Source: Chara braunii (taxonomy: Eukaryota > Streptophyta > Charophyceae > Charales > Characeae). Taken from it: a DNA stretch of 45,760 nucleotides. Shown piece after piece: positions 9,819-22,374 of this stretch. The notes under the pieces were generated by a model, which searched no databases, was not told where the DNA came from, and saw nothing but the letters and a program-made list of their open reading frames with translations. Location of the stretch: contig BFEA01000202.1 in assembly GCA_003427395.1 (NCBI GenBank), forward strand, positions 401,165 to 446,924, given 5' to 3'. How positions within the stretch are numbered: position 1 is the first letter of the stretch; every line of letters starts with the position of its first letter. Position numbers and translations under genes: made by a program.

Positions 9819-10223
9819 TGTGGAATGCGCATCGGTCCGGCACCACTCAAGGGCAGCGCGGGACCCTCCTGGCCACGTCACGCAGGAGTTGGTTTTAATC
9901 CTTCATCGCGAATATACACGGAGCTTCCGCAAGCCGCTCCGGCCGAGTGCGTCAGCCATACCTCCCGCGAGCCCCTACGACAGGATAGGGTCTACGCGAG
10001 ACACGACTTACCTCCACCTTACGGGAGTTGTCACCTCCATTCGGCGGGCGTATCCCCGCCGAGTTACCAGTCCATAGTACGAAAGCTAATCAGCTGCAAT
10101 CGCAGAGGTGGACCAACCAAGGGCGTTTTTCGTTCGATGTAGCATAGGGGGTACGCGCAATACTACGCCTTTATCGGGCCCGCACGCGAACCGGCATCTT
10201 GGGGGGCTGAGGTCCCAAGTGCG
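9819..10223 (-). mobile_element. Solo LTR of the Ty3/gypsy family (antisense)
   Basis: About 405 bp matching the reverse complement of the 5' LTR at 17280-17680 over its full length, with small indels. Shared blocks include CGGTCCGGCACC, GAGCTTCCGCAAGCCGCTCC, CGAGCCCCTACGACAGGATA and the terminal GGTCCCAAGTGC. Ends are TGT...GCG/A instead of a perfect TG...CA. No internal retroelement sequence adjoins it on either side, hence solo LTR. It separates the facing tails of element copies A and B. Confidence 0.78.
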
Positions 10224-11321
10224 ACTCGTCGCCGGTCGACTAGGACGCATCCCACACGCTACACGCACACCGCTATAAAGAACATAAAAAAATAAACCCA
10301 CATATACTCACACACACATACAAAACGACGTTGGACAAACAACGCGACAACACTCCTAGTCCCTTAGTGACCGCCCCAATATTTTTCTGATGCGGGAATC
10401 GGATAGGCGCCGCACGCGAGACTTAGTATAAAACCGCGCGGGCATAAGACCTACTCATATCGACTCGCAAATGCAAGCGTACGCAAGCGGTCGCAATGAT
10501 GGCGTACGTTGTAGTACTCATACTCATGCGGTCCCCGTTAGTCTCGGGGGTCGCATTCGACACTCAAGTGTCGGTTGACACGCACCTTGAGGGTTAATCT
10601 CTCAACGCTGGACAACCGCGAAGTGCAGTTGAGAACCACACCCTCTTCTGCATCCTGCGGAGAGTGGGTGGTATACAAGTTTGTACCTGTAGTGGCAATC
10701 GTCTCTTATGGCTCTTGGGACCAGCTCCTTCCCCTAGGGCTTGGAAGCGAGTCAAGGGGTTTGACTTTGACGGCTGCCACGGACTACAACGCCCAACTAT
10801 AATAACTGTAAAAAACAAACATGGGCCGAAAGGCCTCCACATCCCAAAATCACAACCTTGGGTAACCTTGTCGGTTGGCACCAATGGCCTATCATGACTC
10901 TAGACACACACTTACACATACGAATCACTTAATCTCATAATTCTAGACACAAGGACGGGCGAACGTCGCGCACAAGACTTTAATATAAAGTTGCACGACT
11001 GCAAGCCTTTCCTACATCAATCGGCGATGCTAGTCATACGCGACAATCGTAGTTTTCGCCTCGCGATATTGAATGGTTGAAGGAATATATCGTGAGGGGT
11101 TGCCCTTCACGATATTGAACGGTTGAAGGACATGTCGTTCAGCCCTCGCGATTTATGGCCCCAGGGTTGGATGTCTCGACGAGCAGGGCAGGTAGGCTCT
11201 GCGCACGGGAAGGTTCCTTCCCTGCAGAGTCTAGGATTTGGGATGTCATGGACAAGGACCTCGAGTTCAGGCCCAGGACCAACGTCTGACTAAGAAACCC
11301 CTAAGAAGCCTACAACCATGT

Positions 11322-11334
11322 AGGGGGGGGGGGG
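11322..11334. repeat. G homopolymer in copy B
   Basis: A run of about 13 G's that is absent from copies A and C at the equivalent place. Homopolymer expansion or an assembly length error. Confidence 0.7.
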
Positions 11335-12960
11335 GTTCTTTCTTCCCTTGATCCCAACCCCAATTTTTACCTTTAAGCGTAGCCCACTCAGGTCACGCGA
11401 ACACCCAATATAAATACACATATATAGGGGGTAAGTATGTGACGATCACTTCTCACAATCACAGTGAGACTCCTCACAACCATATATATATGTGTGATCG
11501 CAGACAGTCCAATCGAAAATTTGAACACAGAACATACCTGCAATCACATCAAAGAGTCAAGCAAAAGTCCATGCACTATTCGGAGTCAACTCCAACCAAA
11601 CGCTATGCTCATACCCCTCGCTTTAGCCATGCATGCCCCAGCCTCCGACCAACCAACCATAATTAAATACTTAGTACCTTTGTTAAATGGCCATTCAATA
11701 AAAGTTCGGGTGAAACCTTAATAAAACAATAAAATTACAAGGGCTAAAGTCTTTTGGGTTGAGTATTGAAGATAAGTTGAGGTTGAGTCGTAAACCGACG
11801 AATCGGCAATCGACCTGTTATCAATGATAACAGAAGGCGATCCTTGTAGGATCGAGCTGAATCTTATCCTGATTTCAAATCAAACGTCCAGAAGGACCTG
11901 TAACATACGACAGACCAACCCCAAGCTAATCTATGAGTCTAAATCAAGCGTAACCTTCATATCTCGATTCCACCAAGGGTCATTCTACTGAACTAATCCT
12001 GGATCTATCCTTAAACCAACGCCTAACGGAAAGGTAGATCTTTTTACAGAATCTCCTCTATACAGAGTGAACTGCCAAGATTGCCACCTGTCAAAATATA
12101 ATATAACTCCTCTAAATTTAGAAAAATTTCGGCAGGGCTTCCCGTAGAAAAAGTACCTTCGCAGAATTTATAATAGCCCAAAGATGAAAGCAAGAATAAT
12201 CCCTAACTCTGGAAAGCCAAAACTTGTCTAACTCTGTGAATTAGTAAGAATTTGGTTATTACTTCGTTTAAAAAGGTAGACTTCCTAAATTTGTACTAAG
12301 TCCGATATGAACTCGGAATTGATACATGAGTTCAACTTAAGACAAAATTTGACTAACTCCTTAGATTTGTAAAATTTTGGCAACGCTTCCCGTAGAGAAA
12401 GTGTTATTCCAAGATTTATGCACGGCTAAGTTCACAATAAATAAGTGACTTTAACTTCTCAAAGTCCAATTTTGTCTAACTCTCTGAATTAGCAAAACTT
12501 TGGGCATCACTCCCTTTAGAAGAGGAGGTTTTTCATATTTTTACTGAGTCAAAGAGTCAGGACAACTGGACCTTGGAAGGGGGAAAATCTGACTATCTCC
12601 TTAGTTTTGTTAAAATTTCGGCAGTGCTTCCCGTAGAGAAAGTGGCTTGCTAAAATTTATACAAGACCAAGTATAATAAATGATCTTCAGAAAATGCAGA
12701 AATCGACCTACGCAAAAATAAACTTAGTCCAGAAAATGCAGGAATTGAAACTAACTCCTATGGCTCTAGCACGTGGCGAGCAACTAAAGCAACTACCTAT
12801 CAAACTGAAACTCAGACTAAGTAATAGTCGTACTCAGTCTCATGCAGGCCAAACCACAAAGGTAAGTACTCTTACCAATCCCAAGTTATTTCCCATAAGA
12901 TAGTTCATGAATCTCCAGATAATTCATCCCTTATACCCAACTTACATATGGCACAAATGC

Positions 12961-13494
12961 TAGACCATTCGGCTTGGAAACAATGTCCAACGTGCCTTAG
13001 GATATACACAAACGTGTTGCACTACTACTTTTCTTTTCTTGGGTAGTTGACTATACCATTCGGCTTGGAAACAATGCCTAGCCGCCCTGAACTGTTTAAT
13101 ATCCCAAGTTTAGTAATTCTCTGATTTTGTTCTAAAAAAGAAAAAGCAAATATGGGCAGGGGACTGAACCATTCGGCTTGGAAACAATGTTTAGCTTGCC
13201 CATACTATTTCCAATTATATTCTGTATTTTTCCTTCTCTTCTTTGTGATATGGCTTAACGCTGGACCATTCGGCTTGGAAACAATGTCCAGCTGCCAGTT
13301 CACATGCAAGTATAAGTAAAATACTTTCTTTTATACTCAGGTTGTACTTATGTGCGTGGTTTTCAAGCTAAGCCATTTAACTTAGAAACAATGCTCATCC
13401 TTAGACCAAAACTCCTCCCTCAGAATAAAATAAGAAAACGCTTTCACATCAGGCAAACCCTGGGCCATTCAACTTAGAAACAATGGTCAGTCCT
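12961..13494 (-). repeat. Hairpin array 1 in copy B
   Basis: On the minus strand at least six units share ATTGTTTC with a changed core: four read TTTCCAAGCCGAA instead of TTTCTAAGACGAA (12961-12992, 13048-13085, 13160-13199, 13259-13292) and two are AAGTT variants (13366-13400, 13458-13494). Stems again differ between units; the one at 13259 has a perfect 7-bp stem GCTGGAC/GTCCAGC. The same loop change in four neighbouring units points to homogenisation between units. Confidence 0.75.
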
Positions 13495-16400
13495 TAGTTG
13501 ACCCGGTCAAACGCATGCAGTCTGCCTTCCTCCAACCTTCCCCCAATTCATCCCTTAATCTGCTTTCAGTCGAAATAAAGAGAAACTTAAGCTTCACACA
13601 CACACATTCCTTCCATTTAGTCTGATTAATCCTGAACAGGGAGCAAGAATCATAGGGGAAACTCATGCATACATCAGTCAAACTAAGGGGGGGATAAGCA
13701 AACAAGGGCATAGTGGGGTCATACAGACAGAAAGATGATATACCTGATGGTTCCCTGCCTCCAGAACCTCGCCTAGGTTCCGGCAGAGCTCCCGCAATCG
13801 GTGGGTGGACTCCCCACAGAGTCTTGATACGGTCCTACGGGTTGCAATCCCGCCTGCCGCCTTCCTCTCGTAACCAATAGACTAGACTTGGAGTGAGAAG
13901 GGCAGAGAGAGATAGGTTTGAGACTCTCAGATCCAGGAGTGCACTCAGACTCGCGTGAGAGGGTCTTGTTATCTCGATGCGCCTAAGGGCCCCGCAATGA
14001 TGGCGAACGCAGCAGCAACTTACTCAGCTCTGAAGTCAAAACTATCAAAGTCATCCTTCTGACGACCTCCTAACTCATGACAATAACCTCTTTCCTCGGC
14101 CTAATCACTTCTTTAAATCTTAGCATCTCCCTTCAACGACCGTCGCCACACTGCACCTTAAAGATCAGACAAGAATTCTCAATTTGTCCGTCCTTGCGAA
14201 TAGCACAGCGACACGCAGCAACTACCCAAGAGTGAACTAAAGAAGGTAACCAGTCAGCTATACACAGTTTGTCATATGGATACAATATTTGCAGCCCTGT
14301 TGTTCGGCGGCTGCTCCCCCATACACGTTGTAAACACAGTCTGCAGTCACCGTACTCCAACATACCCTGCGAATCCCGTTTTCACGACAACACAAATTGG
14401 TGAGTCTCTGCAGCAACAACTGAAAAAGAATTGAGTAGCGTCCCTCACTTGTTCGTAGGCAGACACCCTGCCAAGCTCCCAGGCAGCTGAACAATTGATA
14501 CTGTGACCCGACCTCTAGTTCGCCTGTACAGCAATACCTTGTAAACAACGGTCGCCGTGCTGAAACAGTTGGTTCGAGGCGAGGCGAGTCGCTACGGCGC
14601 TGTAGCAAGCTCGACACACCGGCGGCTCCTCTTTATGCCGTAGTATTGGCACTACTTGAGTTGACCACCAAGTCAATACCCCGTAGCTAGTCTATTGTCA
14701 TTTTCCTCAGCAGCAAGTTGTGCTTACCGTCTGTCGGATGAGCTCGCACTCTCACCGCTAGCCCCTCCTTCAAGCACCTCATACCACGGGGTCAATAGCG
14801 TGTTGGTCACACAGATCAGTCTCCCACCTCGCTCCACTCTGCCAGCGTTGATGGTGGCACACCAGCTAATAGGAAAATGACCAGCCCCACGACCTCTTCT
14901 TTGCTGCTCCGACTATTGGTAGTAAACTGCAGATCCGACCGAATCCACCGCCTAAACGCGACAGAGTACACGGCTCCCCGTCTACACATGCAGCGAGGTA
15001 GCCTGTGGTTTCTCCACCATCAGAGTGAACAATCGCGCCAATCAGAGATAATTCTCTACTCTCCTAGCCTACATATTACGACCAACGACGGGGTAAGCAA
15101 AACTGAATTAATTCTCCCGCCAGATGTTGGCTAGGTGCACTTGCGCCTCAAACGTTCTTCTCTCACCTGGATGGGCAGCGCAGTTTCCTGCAGATTAGTC
15201 TCCAGCCTACGGCTGGCCGTACGCCACCTCAATCGATGTGGATGGTCTACCCAAATGGTCCTACCGCCAGTATAGGAAATTTACATATATTTTTGTAGTA
15301 GCGCTTCTCATTGCCTGCTGCCCCCGCACTTCGCACCACAGAAACCACTCCCCCTCTGTGTTCACGAACCTCGGCCGCAGCGCCCGCCACCTCTCATCAG
15401 GAAGGCGGCACCAGGCATCCCAACTCGGCGAGTCCCCTATCACTCGCGGGTGGATGAGCGATGCACCCGTCAAAACAGGCAGGCATCTAATCTCTACGAC
15501 CCGCCTCACGCTACTGCAGACCGACCGTACCAGACAGGATGAATCTGCCACCAAAACGCTCTTAGGTTCATTCTCTTACTAACTTATATCCTACTAACTC
15601 ATAGCTAAATCTACCTTCATAGTTTAATTCGCGCGGTTGCAAAACTTCTAAATCCTCCTCTCCCTCGCTTTCTTTTGTTGAAATTCGGCCGAAGAATCGC
15701 CGTTCACAGCCCCGCCATAGTCGACTCCAACAATCCTCCGCACGGTGCTTCTCTACACTAACTCCCGTTTTACTAATCTGCAGGCCGAACTAACCTTACC
15801 AACCGAGTCGCCATAACCGGAAAACATCCGATTCGAGTCCTCCCCGGCTCAAAACCATCCACTACCTAAAGGGATATGCCTTTTTCCCTCCGTCTTCTCT
15901 AACTCCGTCGCTGTCTCAATGCACGCCTTCTTCTTCCACCCCTTTCTGTTAGAACTAACATTAGATTCGTGTTCGCCCTACTCCAGAACCTCAGTGCAGA
16001 GCTTTACACCGCCTGAATCCATTAAGGATTGGATGAGCTATCCCTTTCTGACCGCGCCGAGCCCGTCACTCGCCATCTCCTCCAGCAAACGTACCTTAGC
16101 GCTCGACCTGCCCAGATTTAGTCGCCTTCTTTACTACCCTGCTTCGTTGCTTTAGCGCCTATCCTCCCGCTGCCATTAGTATGTCGCCCGACTGTCACTA
16201 CAACCGCGGTCTTACTTACCAGACGATCCAAAGCGATCGGTCACTGCTTAGCCTCTCCCAACAATATCAGCGATACTGGGAGGGTTTTGAACTACACCAG
16301 CTAGCCATAGGTCCGATTCACCTTACGCGCCTATCATATGCCACCTTCAGCCGAACGATCCGCACATGGTAGTGGCACAACAGCCTCCCCCGGAACTCCT

Positions 16401-17243
16401 CCTGGCTTGCTTATCTTCGTCCGTGGTACCCCCGCCGAGTGGCATTGAGCAGGGACTGCTGGCGCTCATAGGGGGAGGGGACCGGAGGGGAGGCACAGTG
16501 TCCGGCCCATCGGAGAAGCCTGACCCTGATGCTACCGGCTGGCACCTGGCTCGCATCCGAATAGGACGAAATAAAAAAGTAAAATAAAATAACTTAAAAT
16601 AAAACAAAAGGGGCGGGACCTACCAGCACCTCCTCGGACCGGCCATGCGGGCCCGTGATCGACCTTCCCCAACAAAAACTAAAGGGGATAGTCCCGCGGG
16701 ACCCTCAACCCCTCAGCCCTTCTCATCCAATGCTGCCACCTGCTGGTCTCAATCCCCGCACCTCCGTTTCGCAAGTCCAATGCTGCAACCTATAGGGCTA
16801 GGCCCAAGCTTGAACTCAACATGCGAGGACTCTCATATGAACCAGTGCAGCACAACGCTCAGGGTTAAAAAAAAGTGCCCGACCACTCCTCCACCCGCTG
16901 CCGAGAGTGCGAGCACTAGATGTTCACGCCAGTCTGTTCCGACTATACCATGGTTGCCGCCATTCCGCACGCCCGGCCTACCGCCGGTCGAACGCGCCGG
17001 ATAGAGGGACGAAAGTTTTGACGTCCTTACCCTAGTCAACAAATAAAACCTAGGCCGGCCGGCTACGCCAGCCCTACGAACAATTCAAAGGAAAAAACCA
17101 CACTCACGCCTTAAAGCTTGGACGCCTACACACCCTCTACACTACTCGACCACCTAATCAAATGTAAACCATCGACACAGTCGCGCCTTTCATGAAATAC
17201 TTAATCTTTAAACCAACTTATTTTCTCTCATTTGCAAAAACCA

Positions 17244-17273
17244 GGGCGGATACCCTTGTAAGGGTATTCGCAC
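17244..17273. repeat. 5'-terminal palindrome of element copy B
   Basis: Copy-B version of the family palindrome, with GGATACCCTT and AAGGGTATTC at its core and a few changes in the outer arms. It marks the start of the inverted element only a few bases from the gypsy 5' LTR. Confidence 0.85.
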
Positions 17274-17279
17274 CGACAT

Positions 17280-17680
17280 TGCGCTTGGGACCTCAACCCC
17301 CCAAGATGTCGATTCGTGTGCCGGTTAGATAGAGGCGTAATACCGCACGTACCCCCTATGCTACAGCGAACGAGAAACGCCCTCGGCTGGTCCACCTCTG
17401 CGATTGCAGCTAATTAACTTTCGTACTGTGGACTGGTAGCTCGGCGGGGATACGCCCAACGAAGGGAGGTGACAACTCACGTAAGGTGGAGGTAAGTCGT
17501 GCCTCGCGTAAGCCCTATCCTGTCGTAGGGGCTCGCGAGAGGTATGGCTGGCGCACTCGGCCGGAGCGGCTTGCGGAAGCTCCATGTATATTCATGATGA
17601 GGATTTATACCAACTTCTGTGTGACGCGGCCGGGAGGGTCCCGCGCTGCCTTGTGCGGTGCCGGACCGATGCGCTCGACA
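17280..17680 (+). mobile_element. 5' LTR of Ty3/gypsy element
   Basis: A 401-bp segment starting TG (17280) and ending CA (17680), two bases before a perfect tRNA-Asp primer-binding site. That spacing defines the LTR end. Its reverse complement recurs at 9819-10223. No second direct copy is visible downstream before 29442, so the element is not flanked by two LTRs in this window. Confidence 0.85.
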
Positions 17681-17682
17681 GG

Positions 17683-17702
17683 TGGCGCCGTTGCCGGGGA
17701 TC
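17683..17702 (+). other. Primer-binding site, tRNA-Asp
   Basis: TGGCGCCGTTGCCGGGGATC is the exact complement of the 3' 20 nt of plant-type tRNA-Asp including CCA. It primes minus-strand synthesis in many plant Ty3/gypsy elements. It fixes the orientation (plus) and the LTR end at 17680. Confidence 0.93.
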
Positions 17703-18048
17703 TCATTTCGAGGTCCTGAAGAGATCGGACCCAGGCTAAAAGTGTAGATGGACGATCTAGGCAGAACGACATGTGGTATGGTTGATATAAGTGAATTGTA
17801 TAAAGGATTACTCGAGGAACAGTCCGATTAAGATTGAGAGATTTCCCCTAGGACAGGAAAAATTTGAAGCTTGAGGTAAAGCTAGTCCATGTCCAGGTTG
17901 GTGAAAAGGTGATTTTAAGTTGGTGGTCATGTGGTTAGGCTTAGTAAAATTTAAGTCGGTAGTGGTGCTACAAAATCCGATTAGTTGCTGAATGGAGTGA
18001 TTTGCTTACTTTTCTTAATAGGGGTTCTGACTCAAAAGACCGGACGAA

Positions 18049-19792
18049 ATGGCTGAAGCTAATTCTAATGGTGGTGGGAACAAGATAACACTCGACGATT
18101 TGGTCGAGGCTTTGGACCGACAAGAACTGGTTCGTGGTAGTGTTCCGAAAGTTGAAACCTTCTTGTTCAAGGGAGAGCGCGTCTCAGTTTGGCTCGGGTT
18201 GGTCGAGCAGGCGATGGTTGGAGTAGCGGATGCGGTGAAGTTCCAACGTATCTTGAAGTACGTATACCATGGTCTGCACGAAGAAGTCAAGAAATTTATA
18301 GCGGCATCAAATGACGGGTGGTCCCGATTTAAAGATGGGATGCAGAGGAAGTATCGATTGGGTGATGGGCTGCTAACGACGGCAGATCTGGAAGCCGTTA
18401 ACAGGAATGACTACACCACAGTTGGGGCGTTGGCTGAGGACTTTAAGAAAAAGTCGAGAAAGGTCTCAGGGATTTCGGAAGAGGAACAATGTGCCATCTT
18501 CCTCGGATTGTTTAAATCCTCGGAGGCCCAGGAGCTCACGAGCAAAGGAGGAGGAGGTGAAAAGCTTACCTGGGCTACAATTGACAAAGGAGTACAGGAA
18601 GGTGACTTGGACGAGGTCCACCCGTTCCAAATGCGCCAGCACTGGAAATAGCACAAGGAACGGGATGTGGGGACTACGGAAGCCCCAGATATAAAAAGGG
18701 TTGTATCAGACGTTCTATCAGAGTTGGGGATTAATAAAGACCGGATAGAACAAAGAAAGGTGGTGACCATCGTCCAAGGTCGGGGAGAAAGGGGTTGTAG
18801 GAGAGGAAGCCGGGCAGGAAGATTATGGCGAGGAGGAGACGGGATCCTCGGCCTTCACTAAGGCGCAACGCAACTAGCGCAATTTATTGCTGGGAGGGCA
18901 AGGCTCTGGAAAAGGCCAGATCCAGCAGACGATCGTGACGCCATCGCCCAATGCTGCTCGCTCGTCTATGGCGGCAATGCCTTCACAAATGGGGCCACCA
19001 TTACCATATGGACATTGGCAACCCTTCTGCCCAATGGCGCCCTGGCCCATATGTAACCCCTACAACTCGTTGGGAGGGGGCCAAGTTCCCTCAGGACAGA
19101 TGGTGCCCTATTCGGGCTCGCCGGCGAGTGTAGGGCCACCAAGCTTTCCGGCGGCTCAGGGGCAATTTGCAGCCCAACCTCCACCCGTGCAGCAAGCATC
19201 GCAGGCTAGCGTGGCGGGAGGGGGGAACCAGGGGCAGGGTGGACAAGGGAATGGCGACAGAGTCCAAGGTGGACGAGGAGGTGGCGGAAGAGGACAAGGG
19301 CGAAATGGTGGGGGCCGTGGTGGAGGATGGAATGGCCAAGGAGGCCAGGGCCAAGGCAACTAAGGCGGTTAGGAAGGGGGCCAAGGATATGGAAGGCCCC
19401 GGTTTGATTGGCGGAATGTCATTTGCCGGCATTGTGGCGTTATGGATCATACCATATGATTTTGCCAGCAACGGCGGAACGACGAACTCTCTGGACTGAT
19501 TTCCACCAATATGGATGGGGACATATACGATAAGTTCGGGAAGTATATTGACCCAAAAACTCCTGGTGGAGTCAGGCAAGAGGCCCTTAGGCGAGCAGCG
19601 GCAGGGTCAGCACCCCCGGCCATGTTTAGGCTATGGCAAGAAAGGGAAGGCCCGACTGTACGGGTCGAGGAGATCGTGGGGGAGAATGAAGAGGTGACTC
19701 AGCGACTAAAGGCGGGGACTATAAAGGAAGAGCCAATAGTCGTTGAGTCAGATGATGAGGAATTGGGAGAGGTGAGAGAGAGTCGACCATAA
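18049..19792 (+). pseudogene. gag: Ty3/gypsy gag, broken
   Basis: Capsid-nucleocapsid polyprotein of the retrotransposon. The first 200 codons (to the TAG at 18649) hold a helical retrotransposon-gag domain (motifs VWLGLVEQA, FKDGMQRKYRLG, EDFKKKSRKV). The frame resumes after the TAG, then shifts near 18785 to another frame. That frame carries an acidic linker, a Pro/Gln-rich section and a Gly/Arg/Gln-rich RNA-binding tract (19200-19363). A CCHC knuckle follows at 19424-19465 (CRHCGVMDH...FC), in which TGA at 19457-19459 replaces an expected Arg codon. It ends with an acidic tail before TAA at 19790. At least one frameshift and four internal stops make it non-functional. It sits about 350 bp after the PBS, the normal place for gag. 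Confidence 0.85.
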
Positions 19793-19797
19793 CCATC

Positions 19798-21222
19798 TTG
19801 GAGAAGATGGAGGATTTACTGGGGAAGGTGGGTAGGTACCAGCAAAAATTGAAGAGCTTGTGTGACGAGACCCAGGAGTGGAAGGCCAGCCTCCCTGAAG
19901 TCTTCCTCTACGAATCCGGACCTCGATCGATGTCAGGGCAGCGGGGGTATTCTGGGGTTGCGACGGCAAGGCCGGGCCCTAGGTCAGGGATGACCTATAG
20001 ACCCCCCACTTCGCATGGAAGAGTGCCACAGGTGGCGTGAACCAGAGGCCAGAGCAAGGCTGGTACCAGTCAAGGGCCCAGCCAGGCGCCTGGTCAGGCA
20101 CCCCCTCGAAGGGAACCTGAGCCCGAGCGCAGGAAAGAAGTGGTGGAGGTCCCGGAAGGGGAAGAGGAGGATGACGATGAGGAGGATGAGAGGCTCCGGC
20201 ACGAGGAATATCGGTGAGCGGAGCTAAGGGCCAGGAAGAGAGAAGTTCAGGAGGAAGTCGAGCCGAGCCAGCATGACGGTGTGCCCAAAAAAAAGAAGTA
20301 CGTGGTCCGGATGGAAGAAGGCTTCGACGTGGAAAGAATGGTGGATAGGCTCCTAGAAGGTCATAATGACCTTATGGACTTAAAGGATATTTTGTCGTCC
20401 GCCCCAAGGCTTTGAGATAGCTTGAAGGGACGGCTCTCGCGGAGGTTAGTGCCCAATATCCATCTGAGTGCAATCCTGCCAAGAGAAGTAGAGTGGATGA
20501 AAGCGGGAAGGAGAATGGACTGGAAGTGTGTGGCATGTGGTTTGGTGGACCTGTTGGTAAGGGATCAAAAGTGTATTGCAATGGTAGACACGGGCGCCGA
20601 GATGAATATCATCCGCGAGAGGGATGCGATTATGTTGGGATTGGAGGTCGATCGCTCGGACCACGGCATACTACATGGTGCCAATTACATGGCGATCTTT
20701 TGCGGCACGACGTCCAATGTGATTGTAGAGATCGACAAAGTATGGGCGAGGGCTTGCTTCTTTGTCATGCCAGACGTTGATCATCTTATCCTCTTGGGGA
20801 GATCGTTCCAGTGCAGGACAAAGACTTTGATTTTCAATAAGCATGATGGGGCGATGATCCTGCTCATGAGTGATCCGGCCTGTGGAAATTATGAGGTTAT
20901 CACCTGTCGGAACACAGGGTCAAGGAGTGGAAGGAATTGGCCTTACCTCGGCTCGTTCACTTATGAGGAATCCGAGAACGAGCGACGAAGGCTCTGGGAG
21001 GCGCCTGAGGAGGAAGGAGGGGCCGGAGTGCTGTCACTGAGCCTCACTGATGTGAATAAGGCCATGGAAGTGGTTGCAGCGCATGATATGGCAGACCCGG
21101 AAGCAATCAAGGCGCTGAGGGAACAAGTTTTGGAAAGCCCTCAAGAAGGAGAGGTGAAATTGATCTATCGGCTTCCAGGTGGAAGAGAAGGCCCTGCGGC
21201 TAAAGCGCAAACGACAAGCTGA
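19798..21222 (+). pseudogene. pol: Ty3/gypsy pol N-terminus with aspartic protease, broken by TGA codons
   Basis: A single frame holding an acidic/basic linker, then a retropepsin-type domain with the active-site motif AMVDTGAEMNII (about 20580-20615), a downstream hydrophobic HLILLGRSF motif, and a Glu-rich C-terminal linker. Retropepsin cleaves the gag-pol polyprotein. The frame is interrupted only by in-frame TGA codons (about 20038, 20216 and 20413), each at a place where CGA/Arg fits, so the coding order is otherwise preserved. It follows gag in a different frame and continues into RT in the same frame after the stop at 21220-21222. Confidence 0.85.
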
Positions 21223-22374
21223 CCTTTTTTAGGGGACGGCTTAAGTAGGGCTCCCAAAGGCGGTATAAGACGGTAGAAAAGAAGTGCCGCCCAGTTTCTG
21301 TGCTCGTTACTGAAGATGAGGAGGCCTATTACTAGCGGGAACGAGGATTGATACGACGCATGCGGGAGCAGGCATCGAGTGGTCCATGCCGTACCAATGA
21401 TGAGAATGATAGTTGGCGAGCCCGACTTCCTTTCACCCCAAGAGAAGGCTCTGATGGTGGAGTTGATGAAGAAGAGGAATCGCGCATACACCTTTAATGA
21501 CGATCAGCGTGGAAGACTGGATGTGGACAAGATTTCGATGATTCGGATCCACACTGTCCCACATGAGCCATGGAATTTAAGAGGCGCGCGATATCCTAAC
21601 CCTGACGAGGAAAAGATGGTGGTGGACTACCTGGATGACAAGATGTGCACGCATGTTGCTGACTACTCCAGCGGACCATACGCTTCCCCCTGGTTTTACT
21701 TCGTTAAGCGGAATGGGACGCTGCGGTGGATACAGGACTTGCAACGGCTAAATGTCGTGACAGTGTGAGATGTGGGAGAATTGCCGAACGCGGACGCATT
21801 GTCAGAGTCATGCGCAGAGAGGCCTATAATTTCGCTTATAGACCTCTATTCTGGATATGACCAGTTTCCTGTGTACCCGCCGGATAGGCCAGTAATATCA
21901 ATGCATACACCAAGAGTGCTAATTCATATGAATGTAGCTCCTCAAGGTTGGACCAATGCAGTAACAATGGTGCAGAGGCATATGATTAGAGCCATGCAGA
22001 CGGTTAGTCCACACATCACCCAACCTTATATTGATGACTTGGCGGTCAAAGGCCCGAGAGAGAGAGAGAGGAAGACGAAATGATGCCTGGAGTAAGGCGT
22101 TTCGTTTGGAGGCATATCCAGGACCTTGATCGGGTTCTGAGCCTGTTGGAAGAGTACAACCTTGCAGCAAGTGACCCAAAATACAAGCATTGTACGAGGG
22201 AAGCAACCATCTTGGGGTTCGTCGGTAATGAGAGTGGTCGAAGGTCAGATGTGAAGAAAACAGACAAGATCGTCGAGTGGTCGGTACCCTTCCGCTCGAT
22301 AACCGAGAAGCTTCCTTGGGACTTGTGGATTTTGGAGGAGTTTCGTAAAAAACTTTGCCGCCAAGACTGAGCAT
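21223..22374 (+). pseudogene. pol: Ty3/gypsy reverse transcriptase, broken
   Basis: RT domain that copies element RNA into cDNA. Seen in order: IRIHTVPHEPWNLR and PYASPWFYFVKRNGTLRW (fingers), DLQRLN, an in-frame TGA at 21766 where Arg is expected, SLIDLYSGYDQFPV (motif A), VAPQGWTNAVTMVQRHMI (motif B) and QPYIDDLAV, whose catalytic YIDD lies at 22027-22038 (motif C). A frameshift follows in a GAGA-rich stretch near 22060. The next frame gives the thumb region (HIQDLDRVLSLLEEYNL, ATILGFV), and a further shift near 22310 puts FLGTCGFWRSFVKNFAAKT in another frame. The region from 21223 to 21378 has several stops. Catalytic aspartates are intact but the protein cannot be made whole. Confidence 0.9.

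Larger units (their letters stand above)
10224..17278 (-). mobile_element. 7-kb non-coding element, copy B (inverted, diverged)
   Basis: Read on the minus strand it begins at 17278 with the family palindrome, and runs through the same landmarks as copies A and C: the region matching A 6080-6340 at 13740-14000, hairpin array 1 at 12961-13494, array 2 at about 12110-12680, the segment matching A 8940-9130 at 11440-11660, and the tail at 10224-10330. The part 14000-17200 aligns only patchily to A, so B is older or a different subfamily. It contains no supported gene; open frames up to about 120 codons here are not conserved. With copy A it forms an inverted repeat of about 7 kb per arm around a solo LTR. 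Confidence 0.75.

Noticed and set aside
16366-17004. Several 70-120-codon frames in copy B
   Set aside because: Not shared with copies A or C and no domain; treated as chance frames in GC-rich repeat DNA.
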